64,000 bases of DNA from Sulfolobales archaeon (GCA_025058345.1 JANXEN010000001.1:72481-136480); one strand, 5' to 3'; positions 15,607 to 24,573 are shown, numbered from the stretch's first letter. Numbers and translations: made by a program. The notes: generated by a model from the sequence alone, not told the origin.

Positions 15607-17589
15607 TTATCCAGTACCCACTAATACAAATCTCTTTAGCGAAATTTTAAGTGGTTTAAATTCCTTGCCACCACCTTCATAAAACTTCGGAAGGAACTCG
15701 ACGAAACACAGCCTCAGAGAATGGACGAAAGACCCTATAACACCGAACGTTAAGTTAATTAAGTTTGTCAACAGTATGATAGCTAAGGCAGTAATTGACG
15801 CTATCAATAGATTAACTACAGGGATGTTAACGTTTGCTATTATCGCATTTGCAGCCATTAACGCTAAATCGTTGAAATTCCTAGCCATTAAGTACGTAGC
15901 TAAACCTATTCCGGCCAGACGTGTATATGAGAAGATATCTCCTAAGAGGCCTGTGACGTCGAATAACCAGAGAAAGAGGCCTACGGACCTAAGACTTAAG
16001 TACCTACCGATAACCAAAACCATAACACCTATTAAAGAGATGTAGAGGAGGAAGTCATAATACATATCACTTATCGGCAACGGCTTCATCTTAAGGAAGT
16101 AGTAGAGGATGTATGGAAGGGCAGCAAATTCAGCTATCAAAAGCCCTAACTCCGAAAGTAAAGTGGATTTATCTAATGTCTTGACAGCTCTCACTAAGCC
16201 GAGGAAATGGGCTAAATTAACATGCACTAACCCAATTAATAACGCTAGTGATATAAATGGAAGAGGTTCTGCGACGTTAATTACGGGTGTGTAGTAAGGT
16301 ATTGAGTAACCTGCGTATGTATTGGTTAAGATCCCGAAGACTATGGCTGAAATACCTAATGTAAATAACATCTTCTTAAGGTTTAAGTACCCTTCAGAGT
16401 AGGGATTCTCTATAAATCCTATCTTATCCATCACATACTTAAGTATAAGGATGAGCGCAACACCGTAAACCACATCAGCCGTCATTAAGCCAAAGAATAC
16501 GAAGAAGGAGTAAGTAATTAAGGCAGTAGGGTCCCACTCACCGTGTTTTGGAATACCGTAAAGCCTCGTTACTAATTCGAAGTATTTAACTGGTGATGCG
16601 TTATTTAACTTCGTTGGGGGGAGGACGTTAATAGGCTTTAATTCCTCCACGTATATGTACTTAAACCTACTATAGAGGGTGTTAGTTAAGTTTTCGTAAT
16701 TCCTTTCAGGCACCCAACCCTCAACTACATAACTATATTCACTGATTAGGGAATTCAATATGTTTTCAACCCTCTCGACGTAGAATTCATGTAGGATTTT
16801 AGCCTTAGCAATAAGCTCTAGGTTCTTATTGATGAGTTGATTAAGCTCTGCTCTAAGGCCTTCGATATTAGACCTTAAGTTTACTATCTTAGTGTCTAGA
16901 TCATTAATAAAGTCTTGAATCGTTAGATTGAGACTAGGTAGTTCAATAATTTCGCCCTTAATCTCATTCATAAACTCTTTAAGCTTCCCTAGATCGTCTC
17001 TGAAGCCCAAGAAATTTACCAGTAAGTCCTCCTCACCTATTCCAGCAGTACATACAACATTTACGCCACGTAGAGCGTTTTTAATGTTATCTAACTGATC
17101 GTGCTTAACTTTAACTAACTTAGCGAAAAGTAAATCACCTTCAAAGCTTAGATTAGATAAATATGTATTACCGCATTTAGGTAGTAACGCCCTTAGATAC
17201 TTAGCTACGGCACTGTATTCATCTAACTTAGCTTCAAGTCCATCAACGTTACTAATAACGACCTCCATCCTCGTCTTCAAGGATTTAATGGAATGTAAAA
17301 CTTTGAGGAACTCGTTCTCTAATTCAGCAATATTTAAATCACTCTTAACTTCCACCAACTTCGCCGAATCTACGTAGCCTTCAATGAACCTAACGATTTT
17401 TATAAACTCGTCAGCTAAGGTAAGCTTACTTCTAAGGGACGCTAGGTCTTGCTCAGGTATTTTCCTAACTTCCTCAATGTGGACTACACCCAATTCATGA
17501 AGTGATGAAGTTACTTCATCCGTATAATCCTTCAATGTGATTATCCTAACGTACTTTAACCTTTCCGGGTAGGAAATAAATCCGTACAA
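15607..17589 (-). CDS. atpI: A-type ATP synthase subunit I (a subunit)
   Basis: 660 residues, normal length. The first ~330 residues are cytoplasmic coiled coil (for example NLRSNIEGLRAELNQLINKN). The second half has about seven membrane segments, with TADVVYGVALILIL and GDIFSYTRLAGIGLATYLMA as family landmarks; the arginine in SYTRLAGIG is the expected proton-channel residue. It forms the stator half of the proton path. Downstream of subunit H by two bases. The catalytic subunits are not in the window. Confidence 0.94.
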   Translation of the reverse strand: MYGFISYPERLKYVRIITLKDYTDEVTSSLHELGVVHIEEVRKIPEQDLASLRSKLTLADEFIKIVRFIEGYVDSAKLVEVKSDLNIAELENEFLKVLHSIKSLKTRMEVVISNVDGLEAKLDEYSAVAKYLRALLPKCGNTYLSNLSFEGDLLFAKLVKVKHDQLDNIKNALRGVNVVCTAGIGEEDLLVNFLGFRDDLGKLKEFMNEIKGEIIELPSLNLTIQDFINDLDTKIVNLRSNIEGLRAELNQLINKNLELIAKAKILHEFYVERVENILNSLISEYSYVVEGWVPERNYENLTNTLYSRFKYIYVEELKPINVLPPTKLNNASPVKYFELVTRLYGIPKHGEWDPTALITYSFFVFFGLMTADVVYGVALILILKYVMDKIGFIENPYSEGYLNLKKMLFTLGISAIVFGILTNTYAGYSIPYYTPVINVAEPLPFISLALLIGLVHVNLAHFLGLVRAVKTLDKSTLLSELGLLIAEFAALPYILYYFLKMKPLPISDMYYDFLLYISLIGVMVLVIGRYLSLRSVGLFLWLFDVTGLLGDIFSYTRLAGIGLATYLMARNFNDLALMAANAIIANVNIPVVNLLIASITALAIILLTNLINLTFGVIGSFVHSLRLCFVEFLPKFYEGGGKEFKPLKISLKRFVLVGTG

Positions 17590-17591
17590 TC

Positions 17592-17882
17592 CTATAACCC
17601 TAGCACTAGCCGTAAGTACTCGCCAACTATCTCCTCCTTAAACCTTAAGTAATTCTCTTTAATACTCTTAATCCTGATGTCATGGAGTTTCCTTAACTCA
17701 GATATCCTAGAGTGGAATTCCTCCTCCAATTTCCTAGTTAATTCTACCGGTAACTCTACACTAACTCCCCTCCTCAATAATTCCTCAGCATCTTTCTTAG
17801 CTTCAGACAGTATCTCTTCAGCCTTTTTTTCAGCTTCCTTAATTATGCTACGGGCTTCCTCCTCTATAGCAGTTAGCGACAT
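17592..17882 (-). CDS. atpH: A-type ATP synthase peripheral stalk subunit H-like
   Basis: 96 residues, almost entirely a charged heptad helix: IEEEARSIIKEAEKKAEEIL at the start, then a short break (GVSVELPVEL) and a second helix. This fits the stalk subunit H that pairs with E to hold the A-ATPase stator. ATG start, TATA-like GTTTAAATT (minus) about 30 bases upstream, followed by atpI after two bases. Confidence 0.8.
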   Translation of the reverse strand: MSLTAIEEEARSIIKEAEKKAEEILSEAKKDAEELLRRGVSVELPVELTRKLEEEFHSRISELRKLHDIRIKSIKENYLRFKEEIVGEYLRLVLGL

Positions 17883-17972
17883 ACTAATCCAAACATATCA
17901 CTATCGGGTGAAATTTAAACCTTAAGCAGGCTTATTGCTGATGCATAATTCTGAAGGACTTTTGAGGTTAGC

Positions 17973-18027
17973 GATCAGCCCTCACACGGCAATTCATCGA
18001 TCCGCTCCGGAGATATCCTCATCATCA
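17973..18027 (-). ncRNA. candidate C/D box sRNA
   Basis: On the minus strand: C box ATGATGA (18019-18025), a 14-base guide, degenerate D' CGGA (18001-18004), C' CGATGA (17994-17999), guide ATTGCCGTGTGAGGG (17979-17993), D box CTGA (17975-17978). Spacing suits an archaeal 2'-O-methylation guide. A TTTTTAA box lies about 25 bases upstream on that strand. The weak D' lowers confidence. Targets were not identified. Confidence 0.45.
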
Positions 18028-18130
18028 ATATATTAACGGCATTACAGGTTAAAAATGAATTCAATCCATAACATGTCTACACCTTAAACATGTCTTAAAC
18101 CGTAGAATTAATCGCCCCTAAAGCAGCTAC

Positions 18131-18140
18131 ATATATTTAA
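18131..18140 (+). promoter_or_regulatory. TATA box for the plus-strand C/D sRNA
   Basis: ATATATTTAA, about 25-30 bases upstream of the C-like box at 18165, so transcription would begin just before the RNA. Confidence 0.5.
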
Positions 18141-18162
18141 GTACTGTTGGGGATTACTAACA

Positions 18163-18214
18163 CGGTGTTGAGCTCACGGAAACTGATTGATGATGTAGGC
18201 TCGTGTTTCTGAAA
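18163..18214 (+). ncRNA. candidate C/D box sRNA
   Basis: C-like box GTGTTGA (18165-18171, one mismatch to RTGATGA), 11-base guide GCTCACGGAAA, D' CTGA (18183-18186), C' TGATGA (18188-18193), guide TGTAGGCTCGTGTTT (18194-18208), D CTGA (18209-18212). The tight D'-C' spacing and the two guides of about 11-15 bases fit archaeal C/D sRNAs. A TATA box is at 18131-18140. Guide targets not determined. Confidence 0.6.
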
Positions 18215-18272
18215 ATATGTTGTAGAAGTACTTTTATTAAATTCTAAAAGTAAAGTAAATTGTAAGAATACC

Positions 18273-18824
18273 ATGTTTGACTTACTGTTAACTACTACTA
18301 GGGTAATATACGATTTAAAAAGCGTTAAGGTTGCTGTACTTAAAGATCTGGGTAAATTCCCAGTAGATGGTGATGTAAGTGCCGTATCTAGAGGCCAGGA
18401 GGTTGAACTCCCTAGATGGTTAGCTAAAAAGCTATCTGAATTAGGTGTGGTTGAAATTAGGCTCCGCCCTACAACACCAGATGAAGTCGGTAAATACTTA
18501 ATCAGTGAGAAGAACGTGGGTAAGTCCTCCATAAATAAATTAAGGGATGACTTCTACTATGAGGTTAGGGAATTATTAAGTAGGGTTAAGAGCTCATCAG
18601 TTGATGCAGATTCCGCAATAGCTGCTATTAGATTGGAGTCTAACTTACGTGACTTCATTAGGCTTAGAATGAATAAAATAATTAACTTAACCGTATTAAA
18701 CACAACGCGTGAGAGGATTGAGGGAAACCTAACGATTGAGGAATTAGTATTGTTTAAGATGTTAAATGATTTACTATCCTCATGGCTTAATCAACTAGCT
18801 CCTAAGGTGCTTAGAAGTGAGTGA
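18273..18824 (+). CDS. gins23: GINS complex subunit Gins23 (Psf2/Psf3 type)
   Basis: 183 residues. The small beta domain is at the N-terminus (VSRGQEVELPRWLAKKLSELGVVEIR) and the helical domain follows, the order typical of Psf2/Psf3 rather than Sld5/Psf1. GINS joins MCM and a GAN/Cdc45-like protein in the replicative helicase. It overlaps mcm by eight bases; a gins23-mcm pair is known in Sulfolobus. ATG start. Confidence 0.82.
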   Translation: MFDLLLTTTRVIYDLKSVKVAVLKDLGKFPVDGDVSAVSRGQEVELPRWLAKKLSELGVVEIRLRPTTPDEVGKYLISEKNVGKSSINKLRDDFYYEVRELLSRVKSSSVDADSAIAAIRLESNLRDFIRLRMNKIINLTVLNTTRERIEGNLTIEELVLFKMLNDLLSSWLNQLAPKVLRSE

Positions 18825-21800
18825 TGAATTAAGCAGAGTTGAATCACTGCAGCAAAAGTTTGTAGAGTTCTTGAAGACGTTTAAGGACGATGAGGGGAGG
18901 TATAAGTATGAGGATAGGATAAAGCAGATGATGGTTGAAGGGAGGAGAAGCATAGTAGTCGATTATGAAGACTTAGTTAAATTCGATGTTACGCTTTTCG
19001 ACGAATTGACTGGAAGACCTGATGACGTACTCCACCACTTTTCAGAGGCCATTAGGGAAATAGTGCAGGAGTTTGATGAAGAGTATTCCTTAAAGGTAAG
19101 TAAGTTCATCCCCAGAATTAGTGGTTTACCTATCACCCTTTCTTTAAGGGAGCTCTCTAGCGAACATATAAATAAGTTAGTCATGATTGAGGGAATTCTA
19201 GTTAGGGCTACCCCACCAAAGCAGAAGATGTTTAAGGCAGTGTACGCACATGTGCTACCTACCGGTGAGGTACATGAATTTGAGTGGCCGCCATTACCGT
19301 CTGATGAGGTGGCTGATGAGCTTGAGAAACCGGCTTACTGCCCACTCTGTAAGGAGGATGTAATCGGTGAGAAGGGTAGGGGCTTCAGTAGAGGTGTTTT
19401 TAGACTAGTTGTGGAGAAATCTAAATATAAGAATTGGCAGAAGGTAGTCCTTCAGGAGAGGCCTGAGGAGGTCCCTGCAGGCCATATACCAAGATCTGTT
19501 GAAGTAGTCCTTACAGACGACATCGTTGATACGGCAAGACCCGGTGATAGGGTATCTATAATTGGTGTTGTTAAGCTTTTAAAGGAATTTAGAAGAAAAT
19601 CCGTATCATCCGTCTTCGACGTATATGTTGAGGCTAATAACGTTATAGTCGCTCAAAAATTTCTTGAAGAAGTTAAGTTAGGTAGGGATGATGAGGAAGT
19701 TATCAGAAAATTAGGTAGGGACCCCCTTATAAGGAGGAAAATAATTGCTAGCATAGCGCCATCTATATATGGTTTATGGGATATTAAGGAATCTATAGCT
19801 CTTCAACTATTTGGTGGAATCCCTAAAATAGCGCCGGATGGAACGAAGATTAGAGGAGACATACATATACTTATAGTGGGTGATCCCGGCACAGCAAAAA
19901 GCCAAATACTTCAATACGTATCAAGAATAGCCCCCAGAGGACTTTACACGACCGGTAAGGGATCCTCAGCAGCAGGTCTATGCGTAGGCGGTAATACCTA
20001 CATCTACTCCGATAAGGGACTACTACGTATTAAGGAACTCGTTGAGAGTAACTTAATAACATTCGAATTAGATGGGGGAGTACTAACCTCATTGGAATCG
20101 AGGAACACTAACGTGGCCTCTTACCTAAATAATGAAATCTCGTACTCAACAGCAAAACGTTACTACATGTTGTGGAGTTATAAGACCTTAAGGATTAAAA
20201 CCTCCCTAGGTATCGACTTAATAACAACGCCTGAGACTAAGCTATTAGTTTACGAAAATGGTGTAGTTAGGTGGAAGGAAGCTTATACATTAAGTGAAGG
20301 TGATTACGTAGTAGTTGTTAGAAGGCTTCCCGAACATACCTCAGAACTCACTTTACTAGATATGTTAACAGATGACGCATACGTTAAGATTAAGAAGGAA
20401 TTTACAGACAAATTAGTCAGAGAATTATTAAATAAATTCTTAACTGTTAGTAATCTACTTAAAACCGTCCCTATAGGTAAGTCGTGCTTCTACAAGTTAC
20501 TCCACCACTCCGTAATCAAATTAGCCAAACTTAAACTACTACTAGAGTACGTTGAAGTAAGTAACACTAAGCTACATGAAAGTGTTGAAGAGATAGGTTA
20601 TAGGGGACTTAAGGGGTTAAATTGGATTAAGCTTCCTTCATTTCAGGCTGAATTCGCTAAACTACTTGCTATGTTTATAGCTAACGGCTCCGTAAAAACT
20701 GACAAACTTAGTAGGCCAGCAACCCTAACATACAGAACACGCTCAGAAGAAGACTTAAGTACGCTCATCAAATTAATTAAAGACTCACTCAAAATTCAAC
20801 AAACTGAAGTCCATAGGGTGGGAAAGGAGTACCTACTATCAATTAATAATAGAGCCTTAGCCACGATGCTGTACTACATCGGTATCCCATCAATTGACGG
20901 TGAGTTAAGTCCTAAGGTATTAATGCCTAAATTACCTAATCACTTCCTAACTCACCTCATTAGAGAGTTAATTCTCTTAAGAGGTGGGTTAAACACTACC
21001 CACGTTTATATATCGTTACCTAATAGGGGTGTTGCGGAACTCCTCCACATTACGTTAAGAAAGTTTGGGATATTATCATCTCTTCGTGACTTACGTTCTG
21101 GTTATGAACTTATAGTGTCAGACCTTAAATCCCTTAAAAAACTGGAGGGAATCTTATCATGCAGGGTACTCGATGCAGATGGTGCCTCTGCCTCAGATGG
21201 TCTATCAAGCGATTACGTTGATCTAAACGATTATTTAACTGGGGTTAAGGTTGTAGGTGTTTTTGAGTTAGGCGGTGATTACGTATATGACCTAACTGTT
21301 GAGGGTTCTCATTCATTCATAGCTAATGGCTATGTAGTTCATAACACCGCTGCTGTTATAAAGGAGAAGCAGTCCGGTGAGTATTTCTTAGAAGCTGGGG
21401 CTATGGTCTTAGCTGATGGTGGGACTGTATGTATTGATGAGATCGATAAGATGAGGGATGAAGATAGGGTAGCGATCCATGAGGCTATGGAACAGGGTAC
21501 AGTTAGCATAGCTAAAGCAGGGATAGTTGCTAGGTTAAATGCTAGAACTTCTGTATTAGCTGCTGGTAATCCTAAATACGGGAGATACATCTCTTCGAGA
21601 CCTATAGCAGAAAACATAAATTTACCCATAACGATACTCTCTAGATTTGATTTAATCTTCACTTTAAGAGATATAACTAACTTAGACCGAGATAAATCAT
21701 TGGTAAGACATGTTCTTAAATCACATGAGAGCATTGAAGAAGTGAAGCCTGAGATACCTCCCGACATTTTAAGGAAGTACATCGCTTATGCTAGGAAGTA

Positions 21801-22296
21801 CGTGAGGCCTAAACTCACTAGGGATGCTGAAATCCTGATAGAGGAGTTCTACTTAGAAATGCGTAGGAAGAGTGCCGAAACTCCTGAAGCCCCAATAGCT
21901 ATAACTACTAGGCAGCTTGAAGCCCTTGTCAGACTTGCCGAAGCTCACGCCCGGATGGCGTTAAAGAATTACGTCGATGCTGATGATGCTGCAGAAGCAA
22001 TAAGGTTAATGAACGTCATGTTAGAGAACGTCGGGATAGACCTGGAAACAGGACATATAGATATAGATGTGATAATGACCGGGAAGCCTAAGAGTGTCAG
22101 AGATAAGGAACTAATAATTAAGGACATAATTAGGGAGTTAAGCGGTGAATCAACCTGCGCAAAGATTAAAGATATAGTTAGGGAAGCCGTTAAGAGAGGC
22201 ATTGATGAGGATTTCGTAGAGAAGTACTTGATGAAGTTAAGGAGGGGTGGGGAAGTCTATGAAGTTCATGCAGGCTGCATAAACTTCGTTGATTAA
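18817..22296 (+). CDS. mcm: replicative DNA helicase MCM (intein-containing precursor)
   Basis: 1159 codons; about 704 residues after removal of the 455-residue intein, a normal archaeal MCM. The N-terminal domain carries zinc ligands CPLC; the AAA part has Walker A GDPGTAKSQ, Walker B CIDEIDKM, sensor-1 AAGNPKYGRY and arginine finger SRFDL; a winged helix ends the protein. The extein reads SSAAGL/TAAVIKE across the intein, restoring the MCM motif. GTG start overlaps the end of gins23, so helicase and GINS are co-expressed. MCM unwinds the template at the replication fork. Confidence 0.96.
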   Translation: MSDELSRVESLQQKFVEFLKTFKDDEGRYKYEDRIKQMMVEGRRSIVVDYEDLVKFDVTLFDELTGRPDDVLHHFSEAIREIVQEFDEEYSLKVSKFIPRISGLPITLSLRELSSEHINKLVMIEGILVRATPPKQKMFKAVYAHVLPTGEVHEFEWPPLPSDEVADELEKPAYCPLCKEDVIGEKGRGFSRGVFRLVVEKSKYKNWQKVVLQERPEEVPAGHIPRSVEVVLTDDIVDTARPGDRVSIIGVVKLLKEFRRKSVSSVFDVYVEANNVIVAQKFLEEVKLGRDDEEVIRKLGRDPLIRRKIIASIAPSIYGLWDIKESIALQLFGGIPKIAPDGTKIRGDIHILIVGDPGTAKSQILQYVSRIAPRGLYTTGKGSSAAGLCVGGNTYIYSDKGLLRIKELVESNLITFELDGGVLTSLESRNTNVASYLNNEISYSTAKRYYMLWSYKTLRIKTSLGIDLITTPETKLLVYENGVVRWKEAYTLSEGDYVVVVRRLPEHTSELTLLDMLTDDAYVKIKKEFTDKLVRELLNKFLTVSNLLKTVPIGKSCFYKLLHHSVIKLAKLKLLLEYVEVSNTKLHESVEEIGYRGLKGLNWIKLPSFQAEFAKLLAMFIANGSVKTDKLSRPATLTYRTRSEEDLSTLIKLIKDSLKIQQTEVHRVGKEYLLSINNRALATMLYYIGIPSIDGELSPKVLMPKLPNHFLTHLIRELILLRGGLNTTHVYISLPNRGVAELLHITLRKFGILSSLRDLRSGYELIVSDLKSLKKLEGILSCRVLDADGASASDGLSSDYVDLNDYLTGVKVVGVFELGGDYVYDLTVEGSHSFIANGYVVHNTAAVIKEKQSGEYFLEAGAMVLADGGTVCIDEIDKMRDEDRVAIHEAMEQGTVSIAKAGIVARLNARTSVLAAGNPKYGRYISSRPIAENINLPITILSRFDLIFTLRDITNLDRDKSLVRHVLKSHESIEEVKPEIPPDILRKYIAYARKYVRPKLTRDAEILIEEFYLEMRRKSAETPEAPIAITTRQLEALVRLAEAHARMALKNYVDADDAAEAIRLMNVMLENVGIDLETGHIDIDVIMTGKPKSVRDKELIIKDIIRELSGESTCAKIKDIVREAVKRGIDEDFVEKYLMKLRRGGEVYEVHAGCINFVD
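19981..21345 (+). mobile_element. intein in MCM with eroded LAGLIDADG endonuclease
   Basis: 455 codons inside mcm. First residue C (CVGGNTYIYSDKG), last residues VVHN, then T as +1 residue of the extein; the splice blocks F/G are VYDLTVEGSHSFIANGYVVHN in two parts. Block B reads TTPETK where many inteins have a His after TxxH. The endonuclease part is present but weak: FAKLLAMFIANGSV has N in place of the catalytic D, and the second motif, RELILLRGGLN, has no acidic residue. Splicing looks possible; homing activity is probably lost. It sits just after Walker A, where MCM inteins are known in other archaea. Confidence 0.92.
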
Positions 22297-22345
22297 TAAA
22301 TACTTTTAAGCTTAATACATTATCCCTATACGTAGGTGCTGATCT

Positions 22346-22594
22346 GTGAGTGAGTTAGTCATTAAATTAAGTAACGGTAAGGAAGTCAAAATAGATAGGG
22401 ATGCGTTAGAGGCCATCAACAAGTATGTAAGGTTTGAAGTCTCCTTAGAAGCTCTTGCTAAGGAATTAGGTCTAGAGAGTTGGGAGGAGACGTATGAGTT
22501 GATTAAGAAAATACCGGCATGGATCGCGTGGACCCCACCATCAGTTTTTAATTACGAGAAAGAACGTCTAATCAATAAATTGAAGAGTCAGTAG
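22346..22594 (+). CDS. small conserved-looking protein of unknown function
   Basis: 82 residues, acidic-basic mix, predicted helical: KVDRDALEAINKYVRFEVSLEALAKELGL followed by WEETYELIKKIPAWIAWTPPS. The middle resembles a helix-turn-helix but no family is recognised. GTG start; 49 bases downstream of mcm and 12 before the Pcc1-like gene, so probably in the same transcript as one of them. Confidence 0.65.
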   Translation: MSELVIKLSNGKEVKIDRDALEAINKYVRFEVSLEALAKELGLESWEETYELIKKIPAWIAWTPPSVFNYEKERLINKLKSQ

Positions 22595-22606
22595 ATGTAA
22601 CATCTT

Positions 22607-23056
22607 ATGTATTCCCTTAAGGCAGTACTTACAGTTGAGTATGGTAAGGAGCTAAGGGCGTCTCTAGAGGTTGGTGACGCTTTATACCCATACGATAATT
22701 CAGTAAAGGTTGGGGCAAGCAATTACGGGGGAGTATTGCTACTATACTCATCATTAACGTACGATGAAATTAGTAAGATACTGAGGAATACGATGTTAAC
22801 GTATGTTAGAAGCATAGTTAAGGTTGAGAAATGTTGTTCAGAATCCATCGAAGAACTCACCACCTGCGTAAAGGAATACTTAACTCAGAATAACTTAAGA
22901 GTAGGTAAGGTTAAAGTCTTCGAAAGAGGGGAAATAAAGAAACGCATTAGGGAAATACTTAACAAGTTAAGTGATGCGATTGATGCTAAATCAAACTTAA
23001 AACTAAACATAGTTCCTATAGATTATAAGGTATGTTTAAGTGTACAGGAAACTTGA
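22607..23056 (+). CDS. Pcc1-like KEOPS subunit with C-terminal extension
   Basis: 149 residues. The first ~85 (KAVLTVEYGKELRASLEVGDALYPYDN then a beta strand pair and LRNTMLTYVRSIVKVE) fit the CTAG/Pcc1 fold, the dimerising subunit of KEOPS that makes tRNA t6A. Typical archaeal Pcc1 has about 80-90 residues, so the last ~65 (starting CCSESIEELTTCV) are an addition. Distant similarity; moderate confidence. A Cgi121-containing gene is at 54288. Confidence 0.55.
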   Translation: MYSLKAVLTVEYGKELRASLEVGDALYPYDNSVKVGASNYGGVLLLYSSLTYDEISKILRNTMLTYVRSIVKVEKCCSESIEELTTCVKEYLTQNNLRVGKVKVFERGEIKKRIREILNKLSDAIDAKSNLKLNIVPIDYKVCLSVQET

Positions 23057-23131
23057 ATGAGTAAACGTATACTAAGATTAGGTAACTACTTATTAGCTAA
23101 AAACACTTGCTGGAATCGGGGTTTAAAGTGA
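23057..23131 (+). CDS. possible 24-residue coupled ORF
   Basis: ATG directly follows the TGA of the Pcc1-like gene, and its own TGA overlaps the GTG start of the next gene as GTGA (23128-23131). The predicted peptide is short and basic (MSKRILRLGNYLLAKN onward). It may only couple translation of its neighbours, or be spurious. Confidence 0.3.
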   Translation: MSKRILRLGNYLLAKNTCWNRGLK

Positions 23132-24450
23132 TTTTATTCGACGTAGGTGTGCTTGGGTGCGGGTGGGCTGGTATAATATCCAGTTACTTAACTTCGTTAA
23201 AGTACCCTGAGAGTAGTATAGTATGTATTGATAAGGATGAGTGGTTAGGCGGTTTATTAAGGAGTGCTTTTGTAGACGGCTTCCAATTCGACATAGGTGG
23301 GAGCCACATCATATTCTCGAGCAACCCGAATACCCTTAACGACCTACTTGGATTCCTGAAGGACAACCATATACAGCATGAGAGAAAGACGTATATACTA
23401 ATTAATCATGACTTCATCCCCTATCCCTTTGAGAACTCCCTTAATGTGATGCCTCCAGAAATTAGAGGGGAAGTACTTGTAGCGTTTGTTGAGAGTCTTC
23501 TAGAGAGGTGCAGACAGCCTAACTGGGAACCCCGCAACTTCCGTGAATGGATGTATGGATTCTTTGGGAAGGGGATAAGTAGACTTTACCTAGAACCATA
23601 CAATTCTAAACTTTGGAAAAGACCTCTAGATGAGTTAGATGTGGATTGGGTTTACACACCGGGTAGATTACCTCTTCCTAATTGGAGGGATGTGATACGT
23701 TCGGGAGCAGGTATTAAGACTGAGGGGTATAAAGAGCAGGCAAGGTTCTATTACCCACTGCGTGGCGGGATTCAAACGCTTTATAACAGTGTTGCGAATC
23801 AGGCCATCAGCAGAGGTGTTAAGGTCTTAAACGGTTTGAAGATTTCTAAAATAACTAAGATAGGTGACGGTTGGTTACTCAATAACTCAATTAAAGTAAG
23901 AAAGCTGATATCTACAATACCTCTCAACGAGTTAATTGATGCCTTAGATCTCGGAGAATATGAGCGAAAGCTAGCGAACCAACTTGACTACAACTATGTC
24001 GCTGTTGTTGGCTTAGCTCTCAGGAAGAAGGCTCCCCCAATGCATTGGATATACAATACGATGAGTGATGTAGTGTTCCACAGACATATCTGGATATCTA
24101 ACTACAGCCCATATAATACACCTAATAAAGATGAGTACTCAAGCATAATGGCTGAAGTCACCTTACCTCCTACTAACAGCGTATTAAGTGATAAACTAGT
24201 TGATGAAGTACTTTCTGGTCTTACTAGGATCGGTATTCTAGAGAACCCGGATAAGGAAGTCATATTCTCGAAGATGTGGGTACATAGGTATGGATACCCA
24301 GTACATACTATAAGGTCTAATAAAGCTAGAGGAGAGCTTTTAAGGACGTTGAATGAATATGGAATCATCACCATCGGTAGATGGGGTAGTTGGAAGTATC
24401 TAAACATGGATAAAGTTTACGAACAAGCTATGAGCTCTCTAAACATGTAG
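23128..24450 (+). CDS. FAD-dependent oxidoreductase, UDP-galactopyranose mutase / amine oxidase-like
   Basis: About 440 residues from GTG 23128 (447 from TTG 23107). The Rossmann motif is VLGCGWAG, with the acidic ribose ligand in VCIDKDE and the second nucleotide motif GGLLRSAFVDGFQFDIGG. The pattern of the second domain (HIIFSSNP, YPFENSL, KLWKRP) is closest to UDP-galactopyranose mutase-like and protoporphyrinogen oxidase-like enzymes of archaea. The exact substrate is unknown; a role in glycan or isoprenoid modification is inference. GTG 23128 is chosen because it gives the usual short lead before the Rossmann motif and overlaps the preceding ORF. Confidence 0.72.
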   Translation: MILFDVGVLGCGWAGIISSYLTSLKYPESSIVCIDKDEWLGGLLRSAFVDGFQFDIGGSHIIFSSNPNTLNDLLGFLKDNHIQHERKTYILINHDFIPYPFENSLNVMPPEIRGEVLVAFVESLLERCRQPNWEPRNFREWMYGFFGKGISRLYLEPYNSKLWKRPLDELDVDWVYTPGRLPLPNWRDVIRSGAGIKTEGYKEQARFYYPLRGGIQTLYNSVANQAISRGVKVLNGLKISKITKIGDGWLLNNSIKVRKLISTIPLNELIDALDLGEYERKLANQLDYNYVAVVGLALRKKAPPMHWIYNTMSDVVFHRHIWISNYSPYNTPNKDEYSSIMAEVTLPPTNSVLSDKLVDEVLSGLTRIGILENPDKEVIFSKMWVHRYGYPVHTIRSNKARGELLRTLNEYGIITIGRWGSWKYLNMDKVYEQAMSSLNM

Positions 24451-24525
24451 CGAAAGACATGCATATAAGTAAGGAAAATAGGGAACCACTACATATGTAA
24501 TTGGGTATTATTAACAGATTAACGT

Positions 24526-24573
24526 CCTACTACATCTGTTGGTGTAATAACACAGTAGGTGTGTGATACACAC
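24526..24573 (+). repeat. imperfect hairpin plus perfect inverted repeat before gar1
   Basis: CCTACT (24526-24531) and AGTAGG (24554-24559) pair, with an inner pair TGTT/AACA. It abuts the perfect inverted repeat GTGTGT-GAT-ACACAC (24559-24573). It lies in the 173-base leader before gar1-tfb. It could be an operator or an RNA element; function unknown. Confidence 0.35.

Larger units (their letters stand above)
17883..18272. other. 390-base non-coding interval with two candidate C/D sRNAs
   Basis: This gap between the divergent atpH and gins23 has no convincing protein gene. It contains the atpH promoter, one candidate C/D box sRNA on each strand (about 17973-18027 minus, 18163-18214 plus) and TATA-like boxes for them. 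The gene gins23 has TATA-like ttttattaaattc about 40 bases before its ATG. Confidence 0.6.

Noticed and set aside
18137-18532. Open frame of 131 codons opposite gins23
   Set aside because: It is antisense to a clear GINS gene and overlaps the sRNA; amino acid use is atypical (rich in S, T, P) as in other opposite-strand shadows.
21339-21782. 147-codon frame opposite mcm
   Set aside because: Lies across the intein-extein junction in antisense; no family pattern.
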